Below, piece after piece: positions 11,685-23,404 of a DNA stretch of 64,000 bases (position 1 is the first letter of the stretch; each line of letters starts with the position of its first letter). Position numbers and translations under genes: made by a program. The stretch comes from Zingiber officinale (taxonomy: Eukaryota; Streptophyta; Magnoliopsida; Zingiberales; Zingiberaceae): positions 9,881,705 through 9,945,704 of the forward strand of contig NC_055987.1 in assembly GCF_018446385.1 (NCBI RefSeq), in the 5' to 3' direction. Under the pieces are notes generated by a model. The model saw nothing but the letters and a program-made list of their open reading frames with translations, did not search any database and was not told the DNA's origin.

Positions 11685-12659
11685 TGTTGGATCGAGAATC
11701 CACTAGAGGGGGCGGGGGTGAATAGCAATAAAAATTTATCGAGTTACGCAATGGAAAAATCAAAAGACAACAATGCTAACAAGATTCGTTTTACTTGGTT
11801 CAGAGCCTTTGTCAACATCTATTCCAAGGCCCACACTCATCGAGTGCTTTCATTGGGCAATCCCCTAGCAATTCTAACAGGTATTACACAATTGAATTAC
11901 AGGAAATGCTAAAAGAAATTCCGACAATAATAATAAGGAAAATAAGAAAGAAAATACTTTGTCGGAGTAGCCTCGCGGCGTCGCAAGAGCACAGCAGAGC
12001 ACGTGATAGAAGATCTTGTTGTTATTTTTCTGCTCCAACCTTCACCCTCCTTATATAGGAAGTTCGGGGCACCTGGATCCCTTCGGGACACCCTAAATGT
12101 GACGTAGCCGAGCCAACCAGGGTGTTCCACATGTTGAAGCTCGTTTGAGGATAAAGTTTGCCTCCGGGCACCCGGGCCCATGTTTTTCAATAGTTTCCTT
12201 CCTGCAAGAAAACGTTAGTCCGAGGTAATTATATATCCTGCAAAACAGTGTGTTAGCATTGTTTAAGATCAAATAAAATATTAATTAGCTTCCATCTCAT
12301 CGAGACCCGAATCTAGTCAAGATCTCAACTTAGAGTTCCAAAATGGTTCTAAGTTGGATCGGCGCCAAAGTTCCCTTCCCGGGAACGCGTCCTCACAGTC
12401 ACTCTCCTCCAGTGACTTACCTTCACTTACCTGCCAGACGTCCGGTCAGTCCGTCAACCCGTTTGGACTTTGTGTCGGCTATCCGGTTGGCCCATTGACC
12501 TAGTTAGGCTTCGTGCCAGACATCCGGTCAGTCCATTGACCTGTCTGGACTTCTCCTACACACTTGATCAAAGTGTTTAGAACATAAATGAAACTAACTT
12601 AACCTACTTTGTCATTCATCAAAACTTGAGTTAGATCGTTAGTGCTAACCACACCAACA
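11685..12659 (-). mobile_element. solo LTR, 975 bp, of the copia family seen at 41135-42256
   Basis: Ends TGTTGG...CCAACA are perfect 6-bp inverted repeats, with GGAG duplicated at 11681-11684 and 12660-12663 (an adjacent A makes 4 or 5 bp). Read on - it starts TGTTGGTGTGGTTAGCACT and matches the LTR at 41135-42256 along its length, including the GTCCGGTCAG-type 41-bp units, but with about three units instead of six. No internal sequence remains. It splits the integrase core of Tat element 1 exactly between two codons. Confidence 0.85.
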
Positions 12660-12663
12660 GGAG

Positions 12664-13244
12664 TAGTGTGAAGACTATGGCATTGAGCAAGCCTCACCTC
12701 TGTGGCATACCCCCAGAGCAATGACCAGGCAAAAGTTACCAACTGGTAGATCCTTAGAGGGCTACGGGCTCGGCTCGACCATGCTGAAGGCAGCTGGGCC
12801 GATAAACTTCCAAAGCGTCTTGTGGACCCATCGCACCACACCAAGAGAGGCAACCGACATGACACCGTTTCGTTTAGTGTATGGAGGTGAAGCAGTGGTT
12901 CCAGTGGAAGTCAGAGTAGAGTTCGATCGAGTGCAACTCTACGACGAGGGGAACGCCGAGCAGAAACTCTTGGAGCTTGAATTGGTAGATGAAGCTTGGG
13001 ATAAGGTCGTTGTCTGGTTCATGGCGTGCAGGCAACGAATAAAGTAAAACTACAATTGGAGGGTGATCTCAAGGTTCTTCTAAGTTGGCAATCTGGTGTG
13101 AAAAAGCCAGTCAGTGACGTTGCCAAGCTCGAAACCCCGTGGCAAGGGCCCTACAAAGTCATTCAGAAGCAGGAGGACGAAGATGGGAGAAAGCTCGATC
13201 AGCTTTGGAGCACGAACCATCTCCAGCCTTATAGAGTTGGGTGA
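12664..13244 (+). pseudogene. Tat element 1: integrase C-terminal part
   Basis: After the second GGAG the reading continues in shifted frames with ECEDYGIEQ, then ARLDHAEGSW, PFRLVYGGEAVVPVEVRVEF, ELVDEAWDK, KPVSDVAKLETPWQGPYKV and STNHLQPYRVG. This is the C-terminal half of a Tat integrase and matches 49080-49640 on - of the second copy. The first codon after the insertion is TAG where the other copy has TGG (Trp), another G-to-A type stop. Frameshifts and small deletions are frequent. Confidence 0.8.
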
Positions 13245-13364
13245 GAGGTGCGTGGTTAAATCTAAATAATATTGTATCAGAGTATGTCCTATAAATGCAG
13301 GTGAACGATGAATAAAATTCACAAGTATCCCAGACTCTTATACCGATCAGCCAAGTTAAAAGTC

Positions 13365-13840
13365 GAGTGGCGACTATAAACTCCTGTCTACGTCAAAAGT
13401 CAAGCTGCGACTATAAACCCCTGTCTTTGTCAACAATCGAGCGGCGATTATAAACCCCAGTCTACGTCAACAGTCGAGCGGTGACTATAAACCTCTGTTT
13501 ATGTCAACATCGATGATAAATCCCTACCTACGTCAACAGTTGAGCAACAACTATAAACCCCTCTCTTCGTCAACAGTCGAGCAGCGACTATAAATCCCTA
13601 TCTACGCCTCCAATAGTCGAGCGGGAACTATAAACCTCTATTTAAGTCAACAGTCGAGCGGTGACTGTAAACCTCTGTCTTCATCAAAAGTCGAGCGGCG
13701 GCTAGAAATCCCTGTCTACGCCTCCAACAGTCAAGCAGTAACTTTAAACCCCAGTCTTCGTCAACAATCGAGAAGCGACTATAAACACGAGTCTACACCT
13801 TCAACAGTCGAACGGTGACTATAAACCCGAGTGTACGATA
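13365..13840 (+). repeat. tandem repeat, about 37-39 bp unit, about 13 copies, 3' of Tat pol
   Basis: Units run as GTCGAGCGGCGACTATAAAC, then CCCTGTCTACGTCAACA, with period 37 bp (39 where CCTCC is inserted). About 13 copies are recognisable, from clean to degraded. The array begins about 120 bp after the integrase end. Post-pol tandem repeats are a known habit of Tat/Ogre elements. The reverse complement contains GGGTTTATAG and CGCCGCTCGAC, shared with the array of the second Tat element. Confidence 0.85.
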
Positions 13841-14238
13841 GATACCGGCTGAATGGTAACTTGAAAACCAAGTTTGTGACAAATAAAGCCGATCGGCGAA
13901 TATATAAGTTGAAAATAAGGCTGACAAGGAACATTCTTCTCCTAGAGCGCCAGTGTTTCTCTAAAATAAGGTGTTTAGCTACACAGAAGTGATCGCTCGG
14001 ACGCCCCATTGGTCGGGTACATCGACAATCGGGAGGAAAAGGAACCATACTTAGACATTTTTCCGAAAACGATAAGTGGTCCATACTCCCACTTGATCTG
14101 AGCGATGATGCATTCACAAATAGTGGCAAGATTTGACAAAAATAGAAAACGTCGAACAGTGATGCATAAGGGGACACTGTAAAATTGAACTAAAAGGATG
14201 CGTCGAATGAGCGATCATGTATTGATACTTTAAAATTG
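13841..14238 (+). other. 3' untranslated remnant of Tat element 1
   Basis: No coding capacity. CCGATCGGCGAA and GTCGGGTACATCGAC words resemble Tat composition, so this is probably Tat 3' sequence. The 3' LTR is missing. The junction with the truncated copia LTR lies near 14239. Confidence 0.4.
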
Positions 14239-14864
14239 AACTAGGAGAGCAAAAGGCGGATGAAGATGTTGTTGGACGTGCCTTCAAAGGGAATTGAAGG
14301 TGCCTCCGCGCCTCGCTGTGGAAGGCACCTTCCAGCCATATGGAAGGTGCCTTCGACCAAGCTGATGTTACCGTTGCTAAGAGATAAAGCTTTATCCCTT
14401 GGCACCTCGCTGGAGGCGCCTTCCACCTTATTGAAGGCGTCTTCCAGCTCCTGATAAGTTTTCCCATGGGCTATAAAAATACCCCTAGACCTAGGAAATA
14501 GACATCAACTCCTGTATTCTTTTCCTAACAACTGTCTAAATGTTTAACGATTGTAAGAGGTTTCTCTGCCTATACGAATGAAATCTTTTAAGAGTTTTTT
14601 CATTGCCCTCAGATTAACAACCACTTAGGTTGTAACCAAGTAAATCTTGAGCCTTGTTTTTTTTGTTGTTAATTTAAATTATTATTATTGTTACTTTTAA
14701 TTTGAGTTGAAAGAACAAGAAATGTGTTATTTTTCTATTTCAGACAATTCACCTACTCTTACCAGCCCTGCTGCGTCAATAAGTGGTATCAGAGTCCAAC
14801 CGCCTCACAAGGACTAACCGTCGATTAAAGCAGCAAATCGATAGCTGGACTGACAATCTACCCA

Positions 14865-15920
14865 CCAAAGTTTGAGGGAGAATTTGCATCTTCGAAAAAA
14901 TGCATAGAGGTATTTTTTAAAACTGACTTTAAATTACTGTTAATATTAAAATATGGATTTGTAGCACTAAAATACAAAGAGGAGTATCAGTGGACCAAAA
15001 AGGAGCAAGCAGATTTCGTGGCAAATGGATGAGCCGAGTTCCATCTACTCAGTGTGTTACCTCTACAAGAATTTAACAGAATTGACACCTATGAATCAGC
15101 AAAGGAACTTCGGGAAAAGTTCCTTGAACTACACGAAGGTACGTCCGAAGCCAAACTCGCAAAATGAAATCTACTCTAGAACCAAATCAGTAATCTCCGA
15201 ATATAAGAAGGAGAATCGGTTGCTCAACTACACAGAAGAATCAAGGAGTTAATCACCAGCCTAACAAACCTCGGAGAAACAGTAACCAATCAGGGCACGC
15301 TAAGGTATGTGTTTCTGAGAATACCAGAACGGACATCTATAGTAGACTCCTACTATATCTCCAAAGATCTCGAGGTGAGTACTTTAGAAAGTCAGAACAC
15401 GGATGATCCATACTCTGAAGAGTCAATTGATAGAGACAAAACAACTCTATTGGTAAGAAAATTTAGTAAATACATTAAATCTAACAAATTTAATAAGTTA
15501 TAGGAAAAGAAGCACTCTCGAAGTAAAAGAAATGTTTGATGTTACAATTGCCAAAGAGAAGGGCACATCAAAGATAAATGTCCTAAACTAAAGCAGAAGG
15601 AGAAAGTCAAAGGCAACAGATCAAAGCACAAGAACTTGAAGGTCACATGGGATGAATCATCATCCTCTGAGTCTGAGGTCGAGGCCTTCTCCAGACTAGC
15701 CCTACTAGCCGACAACCAAGAAGAAGAAGAAAGCAGCTCAGAAATGAGCATCGATGAAGAGAAAGAATCATCAGAAGAAAACTGCGATCAAGGGGGAGTA
15801 TCAGAACACGAGGTAAGTGAGATACGTGCACTATCTCTCAAGCAGTCGTTTAAATTCATTAAGATTCTTTCCAAGGATTTGGTAAAACTAGCAAAAGAGA
15901 ACAATGATTTGAAAAAATAA
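14865..15920 (+). pseudogene. copia Gag with zinc knuckle (copy 1)
   Basis: The frame reads PPKFEGEF, ELREKFLELHEGTSEAKLAK, ELITSLTNLGETVTNQGTL and RIPERTSIVDSYYISKDLEV. Around 15540 is a CCHC zinc knuckle, CYNCQREGHIKDKCPK, followed by a basic patch and a Ser/Glu-rich acidic tail (15636-15920) ending in a short coiled-coil-like LVKLAKENNDLKK. Stops and frameshifts break the N-terminal half, while the C-terminal 95 codons are open. Gag would package RNA in particles. The match to copy 2 is clear. Confidence is high for family, low for activity. Confidence 0.82.
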
Positions 15921-16771
15921 TTAATAAAAGCATGCTCATTAGAGTTGTTTAATAAGTTAAAATTAGAAAATGATAAATTAAAATTTCAAATTATAAGTTT
16001 GAACAATGAACATGCACATTTGAATTTGAATAATTGTCAAAAATCAGAAATTATGGTAAGCTAAACTGGTATATTAGACATCACGAAGGATAAATTAGGA
16101 ATATTTCTAAAAATTATATACCTCCAAAATTTCTGATTAATCAGTAGGTAGAAACTTATATTGGGTTCTAAGATCATACTTAGACTAAAATTCTCTCAAT
16201 GTCAGAAAGGAAATTGAATATTAATTTATTTAAAGGCTTTGTCTAAGAAAGTAGTTGTTGCTCCAATATCCAAGAAGATCTAGTGCCTCGCTACAGCCTG
16301 GAAGCCTATTATTGAAATGAATATTTAATTGACTAACTGTTAAAATGATTTACTATTATAATATTTTAACAAGTTGGAATTTTTTTTAGTCGAATTTTAC
16401 AATTGACAAAATGTTTTTGTTAACTCTTTATTTTGTCAAAATACAATGTATGACTTTATGAAAATTTTTAAAAATTGTTAAACATTCTGTTTACTATTTT
16501 TTAGTACCCCTCAAAATTAATTTCAAAATATTCTAATTTTTTTCTTTCCCTATTTTTTGATGTAATCAAAGGAGCATGAGAGGCAAGTTTAGGGAGAGTT
16601 AGGACGTTTAAAATTTGAAGTTTGAATTTTTCTCACTCAATTGCAATATTATAATGTTATTTTAACTTCTTTTATAATATTATTCGTGCAATTTCATTAC
16701 AATTTGCAATTTGGTTTGTTTGTTTTTCCCTAACTTGAATTTGGGTTGATACACATCAAAAAAGGAAAAAT
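15921..16771 (+). other. non-coding interior of gag-only copia copy 1
   Basis: AT-rich sequence with short conserved blocks shared with copy 2 (for example AAAGGCTTTGTCTA and GCCTCG...CCTGGAAG at 16229-16305, compare 20286-20354). It ends in the polypurine stretch AAAAAAGGAAAAATT before the 3' LTR. No pol motif was seen. Confidence 0.6.
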
Positions 16772-17692
16772 TGTTGGAACCCCGTGGTACTTTTGATGTG
16801 ATCAACCAAGTTAAGTTAGACCCTGTTATGTTTTGATCCTTGTGTCCAAGTGTGCAGGAGCTTAGAAACATAAGAAGTCGAGCGGAAGACGCAGCTAGCG
16901 AGAAGGATGACACAGGAAGGGAGTCGATGGGTTCGGTGCATCCGAGGGACGAGGTGCTGCAAAAAAGTACGTCGGTGAACAAGAAGGACGTGTGTGACGT
17001 TCCGAGGGACGAGAAGCCGCAGTGAAAGCCTACTCGAGAAGAAGGCCAGAAATTGGATTCGAGTGAGCCCTATTTCGTTTAGTCGACATCACCTAGGCAA
17101 TCAGAGCAATAGGAGAGCAAAAGATGGCTGAAGATGCTGCTGGAGGCGCCTTCAAAGGGAATTGAAGGCACCTTCGCGCCTCTCTGTGGAAGGTGCCTTC
17201 CATGGCTGAAAGGCACATTCGATAAACAGTACGAAGGCACCTTCTAGCCATATGGAAGGCGCCTTCGACCAAACTAATATTAATGTTGCCAAGGGATAAG
17301 GGTTTATCCTTTGGTGCCTCGCTGGAGTTGCCTTCCATCTTATTGAAGGCGCCTTCCAGCTCCGGATAAGTTTTCCTAGGGGCTATAAAAAAAACCCTAG
17401 ATCTAGGAAATAGACATCAATTCCTTTATCATTTTCCTAACAACTGTCTGAGCATTTAACGATTGTAAGAGACTTCTCCACCTACACGAAGGAGATCTTT
17501 TAGGAGCTTTTTCATTGCCCATGGATTAGCAACCACCTAAGTTGTAACCAAGTAAATCTTGAGCCTCATTTTTTTTTTGTTAATTTAAGTTATTATTATT
17601 ATTACATTTAATTTGAGTTGAAAGAACAGGAAATGTGTTATTTTTATTTTTCTAGCAATTCACCTCCTCTTGCCGCCCTCGCTGCGCCAACA
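16772..17692 (+). repeat. 3' LTR of gag-only copia copy 1
   Basis: TGTTGGAACCCCGTGG...GCTGCGCCAACA, 921 bp, with TATAAAAAAAA at 17384. It carries several GAAGGCGCCTTC-type palindromes (17145-17360) that occur in the same order in the truncated 5' LTR. Confidence 0.8.
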
Positions 17693-17829
17693 TTCTGGTC
17701 TTTGTGACATGATTACAATATAGTCTTTGTGACTAGATGACCTTTTTGTATTAACTTGGACGAATGGGAGATGTTGGAGTTAAGAAGATGAATGGACACT
17801 CCTTCCCCTTCATCTTCTAGCCTATTTAA
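17693..17829 (+). other. end of an unrelated LTR element, interrupted by copia copy 2
   Basis: A purine stretch GAATGGGAGA precedes TGTTGGAGTTAAGAAGATG at 17772, which looks like a 3' LTR start. This LTR resumes after copia copy 2 at 21726. The TTTAA duplication at 17825-17829 and 21726-21730 marks the insertion. Confidence 0.5.
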
Positions 17830-18754
17830 TGTTGGAACCCTAAGATTGTTTTGATGTGATCAAACAAGTTAAGTTAGGTCATATTTGGTTCAACCCTTGT
17901 ATCTAAGTGTGCGGGAGCTTAGAAGCATAGGAGGTCAAGCGGAAGACGCGGCTAGCGAGAAGAACGGCACGGGAGAGAGCAGACGGGCATAGTGCGTCCG
18001 AGAGATGAGGTACCACGGAAAAGTACACCGGTGGACGAGAAGAACGTACGAGACGTTCGAGGGATGAGAAATCGGGGAGGAAGACTGCTCGAGGAGAAGG
18101 CCGGAAGTCGGGTTTAGGTGAGCCTTATTCTGGATGGTCGAGATTACCCAAGCTAGCGGAGCCGGAGTGGAAGACCCAGACCGAGATGAGCAGAACCGGA
18201 GTAGAGGAACCGGGCCGTAAAAAGTCAATCTTGTTGACTTTTGCTGTCCGGGCACCCGGAGCCTATAGAGTATGGGCGCTCGGAACCCAAAGTTTATGAC
18301 AAGTGATGTGGACGTTGAACAACGCGCTGGGGATAGAATTTTATCCCACTCTAGGTGCCAGGAACCCTTCCAGGCGCCCGAAATAGTACTATAAATATAA
18401 CGTTGATTTCAACAGTTAGAACAACAACTTGTAATTCCATTCTTTATGTTCTACTTTTGTTTGTGAGCTGCTAACGTTGTAAGAGGCTACTTTGCCCAAA
18501 GGAGATCTTCAAAAAAGTGCGCTTCATTCTCCTTGGATTATCAATCTTCTGATTGCAAACAAAGTAATTCCTCTTGTGTCTATTTATTTTTAATTAATCT
18601 CTTTATTTTTAATTACAAGTGTTCTTATTCAAGCTATAAGTCAAAAAATGGTTGATTTGTTTTTGTAGGGTAATTCACCCTTCCCCTCTTACCGGCCACC
18701 AAGGGACCAACAAGTGGTATCAAAGCAAGGATGCTTTAGAAGGGCTAACCGCCG

Positions 18755-19860
18755 ACCAAGCAATGAAACCAATGGTCGGACCAAGCATTGTTCCACCTAA
18801 ATTCGAGGGAGACTTCACACATTGGAAACGCCGGATGGAGGTATTCCTAAAAATAGACTTTGAAATTCGTTTAATAATCAAGTAAGGTATTGTAGCTCCT
18901 ACAAATCAAAATGGAGAGGAGAAGGAAGAGAGTCTTTGGACGAAGAAAGGGCAAAATGATTCCGTAGCAAATAACCGAGCGGAGTATCACTTGCTGAGCG
19001 TGCTGCCACCTCAAGAAGTAAACTGCATTGGGAGCTACTCGTCGGCCAAAGAACTCTAGAAAAAATTCCTGAAACTCCACGAAGGCACATCTGAAGTCAA
19101 ACTCGCAAGAAGAGACATACTTCGGAACAAACTAACGAATATTCATCTGGAAAGATGTGAGAAGGTAGCCGATCTACATGCGAAGGTAAAAAAACTAATC
19201 ACTGGACTCAAAAACCTCGGTGAAACGGTAACCAACCAGGACACGATACGCTATGCACTCAATATCTTTCCTAGGACTCCAGAATGGACCTCAATAATCG
19301 ATGCCTACTCTATCTCAAAGGACCTGGAGGTAAGTACCCTAGAGGAACTCTTTTCTACTCTAGAATTACATGAAACCAGATGTGTAGGGACAACAAAAGA
19401 CTGAAGCTAAATTTATGGCACTAAATGCAACCAAGAAGGATGAACCTGAGTCAGACTCAGAAGAAGATTAAGAAGTTTATATGGTAAGGAATTTCAAAAA
19501 ATTCTTTAGATCTAACAAATTTAAAGAAATGCAGAATAAGAAAAATCTAAGAAATAGAAGAAGGGTTCGATGTTACCAGTGTCAAAAGGAAGGACACTTA
19601 AAAGAAGACTGTCCGGAACTCAAAAAGGAAAAAAGGCAAGATGTCTAAGCAAAACAAACACAAGATTCTAACTGCTACTTGGGACGACAGCTCTTCATCA
19701 GAATAAAAAATAAGAGAATATGTCGGACTAGCACTGATGGCAAATCATGAAGAGCAAAGCACCTCAGAAGCCAGCATTAAAGAAGGGGGAGTGACTTCAG
19801 ATGAATGCAGCGAAGCAAAGGGAGAGTCAGGCTTCAAGTCTGATATGGTAAGTGAGGTAT
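18755..19860 (+). pseudogene. copia Gag with zinc knuckle (copy 2)
   Basis: Reads GPSIVPPKFEGDFTHWKRRM, NNRAEYHLLSVLPPQEV, KKFLKLHEGTSEVKLARRD, LNIFPRTPEWTSIIDAYSIS. Near 19560-19630 is a CCHC knuckle (CYQCQKEGHLKEDCPE). Stops and frameshifts are scattered. The order of blocks equals copy 1. The acidic Ser/Glu-rich tail is present but broken. It would act as the nucleocapsid/particle protein. It is not translatable as one product. Confidence 0.82.
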
Positions 19861-20849
19861 GACTCTTACCTTCTGATCAACTTTATTTTGGTATTAAGTC
19901 TATGACAAAATCTATGTACAAGTTAAAAAGTAAAAATAATAAATTAAAAAATGAAAACTTAGAAATAATTTTTTTTATCAAAAGCATGTTTGATAGAAGA
20001 TTTTGAAAAAGTAAAACTTGAAAATACTAAATTAAATGAAGAAATAAATAACTTAAAAAATTCTACACGTCCAAATGTTTCTATTTTTAGAAACTATAGA
20101 GGATTAAACTGTATTATAGATTTCACAAAGGACAAATCAGAAAAATAACAAAAGCTTATATTCCTAAAAAATACCTGATTAATCCTGTAGGAAGGAACCT
20201 ATATTGGATTCAAAAAACTTATTTAAATTAAAAGTGAAATTAGACTTAGGGCTTTCAGGTAGAAAATTAAATATTTGAATTCATTGAAAGGCTTTGTCTA
20301 GAAGTGGTTGATGATCCAATAACCAAGAAGGCCTAGTGCCTCGTCACGACCTGGAAGTCAATTTCTGGATTAAATATTTAATTAACAAATCGATAAGCAT
20401 GAAATAGTTAAATAAAATGCTTTCAATATTTGTCAATGATTTAACATCTGTTAAAATTTTTTTTGCAAACTTCACTTAAAAATTTTATCTTTAACTTAGA
20501 AAAAAAAATTCTGCTTCAAATCTTCTTACTTAGATTTTAAAAAAAAATTGAGAACATTTTTTTCTGCTTAAAATTTCTTTTACTTAGATTTTCTTCTTTT
20601 TTTTGCAACACTTAAAACTTTCTAATTTATTGTAAATTTTTTAAAAATTAAAATTAATCTTAGACTTTTTAAGAGCCCCATTTTTTATGTGATCAAAGGG
20701 GGAGAAAGATGTTAAGTGTAGGGGGGAGGTAAAATCTAAATTTTTTCATTGAAATTTTTTTTTCACTTATTTGCAAAAAATATTTATTTTTACATTATAT
20801 TTGTTTATCCTACCTTAACTTGGGTTGCTCACATCAAAAAGGGAGAGAT
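19861..20849 (+). other. AT-rich non-coding interior of copia copy 2
   Basis: Poly-A and poly-T tracts with no coding capacity, sharing short blocks with copy 1. It ends with the polypurine tract at 20836-20849. Confidence 0.6.
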
Positions 20850-21725
20850 TGTTGGAACCCCAAGGTTGTTTTGATGTGATCAAACAAGTTAAATTAGGTC
20901 TTGTTTGATTTAACCCTTATGTCTAAGTGTGCAGGAGCTTAGGAGTACAGGAAGTCGAGCGGAAGACGCGGCTAGCGAAAAGGATGACACAGGAGAGAGT
21001 CGTCGAGCTTGGTGCGGGACGAGGTGCCGCGGAAGAGTACACCGATGGACGAGAAGAACGTACGCGACGTTTGAGGGACGAGAAACCAAGAAGGAAGGTT
21101 GTTCGAGGAGAAGGCCGGAAGTTGGGTTCGGGTGAGCCCTATTCTGATGACCGAGATCACCCAAGCTAGCGAAGCCGAAGCGAAAGACCCGGACCGATAC
21201 GAGCAGAACAAGAGCTGAGGAATCGGACCGCAAAAAGTTAACCTTGTTCACTTTCGTGGTCTGGGCGCCCAGAGCCTATAGAGTCCGAGCGCCCCGAACC
21301 TAGAGTTTATCATAAGTGACGTGGACGTTGACCGACACGTCGGGGATAGAATTCTATCCCACTCCAAGCGCTTTGAACCCTTCAAGTTGTCCGGAATAGT
21401 GCTATAAATATAACACTGATTTCAACAGTTAGAACAACAACTTGTAATTCCATTCTTTCTATTCTACTTTTGTTTGTGAGTTGTTAATGTTGTAAGAGGC
21501 TACTCCGCCCAAAGGAGATCTTCAAAAATGTACGCTTCATTATCCTTGAATTAGCAATCTTCTTATTGCAAACCAAGTAATTCCTCTTGTGTCTATTTCT
21601 TTTTAATTAATCTCTTTATTTTTAATTATAAGTGTTCTTATTCAAGCTATAAGTCAAGAAAGGGTGGATTTGTTTTTGTAGGGTAATTCATCCCTCCCCT
21701 TTTGTCGGCCACCAAGGGACCAATA

Positions 21726-22170
21726 TTTAATTCCTATATTAATAGAGGGAGAGGAAGAGTCATCTTCCTCTAATATATATGAGTCCAAGCCAAAGAAGAA
21801 GAGGGGAGTTTTGCAAGAGCTTGTTGTGTGCGAGATTTGTGCAAAGTCGGGTTCGTCCCATATGTGAAAGGTCTATGTGCAAGGCTCGTCCGATAGAGAG
21901 GAATTCGGCTCGTGAAATCTTGAAGAGCTTTCCGATTCGTTTGTGATTGTTCTTTCGACGACAAGTTATTCTTTGATATCTTCTCCAATCTTCTTTTCCG
22001 AGCATCACTATGAGGGATTGAGCAAGTAATCGACAAGGAGAACATCCGGTAGAGAGGAATTTGGCTCGTGGAATCTTGAAGAGCTTTTCGATTCATTCGT
22101 GATCGTTCTTCCGACGACAAGTTATTCTTTGATATCTTCTCTGATCTTCTTTTCCAAGCATCACTGTGAG
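21726..22170 (+). repeat. LTR remainder with a 124-bp tandem duplication
   Basis: Sequence continuing the LTR begun at 17772. Inside, 21891-22014 and 22047-22170 are direct copies of equal length (124 bp), both running from GGTAGAGAGGAAT-like to CATCACT(A/G)TGAG and about 90% identical by eye. The spacer is about 32 bp. Confidence 0.65.
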
Positions 22171-22242
22171 TTGTTTTTTGTTTTGTACGAAATGCAAATA
22201 TTAAGATCTACTACAGAAAATCATTGTGAGATTTAGAATTTT

Positions 22243-22280
<38 letters not shown>

Positions 22281-23230
22281 ATATCACCCAAAGAATCGAT
22301 GAGATACAAAAATAGATAGATATAGCTATGATTTTTCTCAAAAAATTAATAAGATACAGATTAATTGATACTACTGTATTGATATATAGAAGAACTTAAA
22401 CAGATGAATTGTGATATAAAAATGACAGAAGGAGAAAACTGTAGCAAAAATTGGAGAGAAAGAGGGGAGATAGAATTATGAAAATCGATGAGAATTGAGG
22501 CAGCGAAAAGAAGCAATGCAGGTAATAGAAATTAGGCTATACGTCTATGATTTGAAAATGATAAGAAGTTAAAATTACTAACAAGTCTTGAAATTATTTC
22601 TTGTATGAAAAAATGATATTAACATAACTTAATTTTAGGTTTCACCAAATCAATTGAAAGTTGATTATTAAAGGGTCTAAATTAAATATATACTCACCGC
22701 AGTGAGGCGCCCACGCGCATCGCCCATGCTCCATCAGAAAGCAGTGAGCTAGCTGGGAGTTTGACAAGAAGAAAACTTCGACAGAGCAGCATCGAAGACG
22801 CCTACAAACATCAATAGAAAGTAGAGCGGGAAAATCGTCAATAAGCATGCCAAGGGAGGGTCTCTAGCACAGCTATTCCAACGATCAAGTCAGGATTGAG
22901 AAAGGAAAAACAGTGGTGCAACGAGAAAAAGGCAATGAACTTGCGTACCTACGCCAACGAAAAATGACCTCTTTTATAATACCACCTCTAAGATCTACAT
23001 TTAACGAGACATCATATTACCACTTGATAACATGTCTAATCAACATGTGTCCATCGTATCTTGTAGTCTCATCGTAAGTATAAGGGAGTATTGTGTATTT
23101 GTCCGAGCTATACTTTTTTGACTTTATAACAAACTCACATGATACATTAATGGTGAAATAATCATGTACCAAGAGGCCCGTTAGGCTACTATAAGATGGG
23201 TCAAGCATTGGGAACCTAGTTTTTCATGAG
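22171..23230. other. intergenic stretch without recognised content
   Basis: Contains a TA microsatellite at about 22245-22276 and otherwise AT-rich unique-looking sequence. No reading frame, LTR border or conserved motif was recognised. Confidence 0.5.
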
Positions 23231-23234
23231 AAAT

Positions 23235-23402
23235 GAATGAGTTATGTTATGCAAAAGGATGTCCACATATCTGCACAATGATATGATATTGTCCACTTTG
23301 AGCCTAAGCCCTCATGGCTTTGCTCTTGGGCTCTCCCCAAAAGGCCTCATGCCAATGGAGATATCATGCATCCTTTTAACCCCATGATCTTTACCAAATC
23401 TT
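23235..23402 (-). repeat. LTR fragment, inverted relative to 24357-24502
   Basis: The reverse complement (starting at CATGGGGTTAAAAGGATGC and ending GGACATCCTTTTGCA) matches 24357-24502 and partly 25134-25260. All three carry the block CTTTTGGGGAGA(G/A)C(C/T)CAA. This is a widespread style of short plant copia LTR. Confidence 0.6.
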
Positions 23403-23404
23403 AG

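Larger units (their letters stand above)
14239..17692 (+). mobile_element. gag-only Ty1/copia element, copy 1 (5' truncated)
   Basis: A 5'-truncated LTR (14239-14780) and a complete 3' LTR (16772-17692, TGTTGG...GCCAACA, 921 bp) flank an interior with a tRNA-Met primer site (TGGTATCAGAG, 14784-14794), a Gag frame and a polypurine stretch before 16772. There is no protease, integrase, RT or RNase H. The LTRs share GGAGAGCAAAAG...GAAGGCGCCTTCCAGC and a TATAAAAA box (14471 and 17384). About 340 bp of the 5' LTR start is missing at the junction with Tat element 1. Confidence 0.8.
17830..21725 (+). mobile_element. gag-only Ty1/copia element, copy 2, 3.9 kb, TSD TTTAA
   Basis: Two LTRs (17830-18712, 883 bp; 20850-21725, 876 bp) start TGTTGGAACCC. 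The 5' LTR ends GGGACCAACA, followed by a primer site AGTGGTATCAAAGC. The 3' LTR ends ACCAATA, so its terminal CA has become TA. Polypurine AAAAAGGGAGAGAT precedes the 3' LTR. The TSD is TTTAA on both sides. The LTRs differ at roughly one base in eight by eye, so this is an old insertion. The interior has gag only, like copy 1. Confidence 0.88.

Noticed and set aside
13365..13840. CRISPR-like array of about 37-bp repeats
   Set aside because: Units follow each other without unique spacers, lie in a plant retrotransposon and are degraded; it is a tandem repeat.
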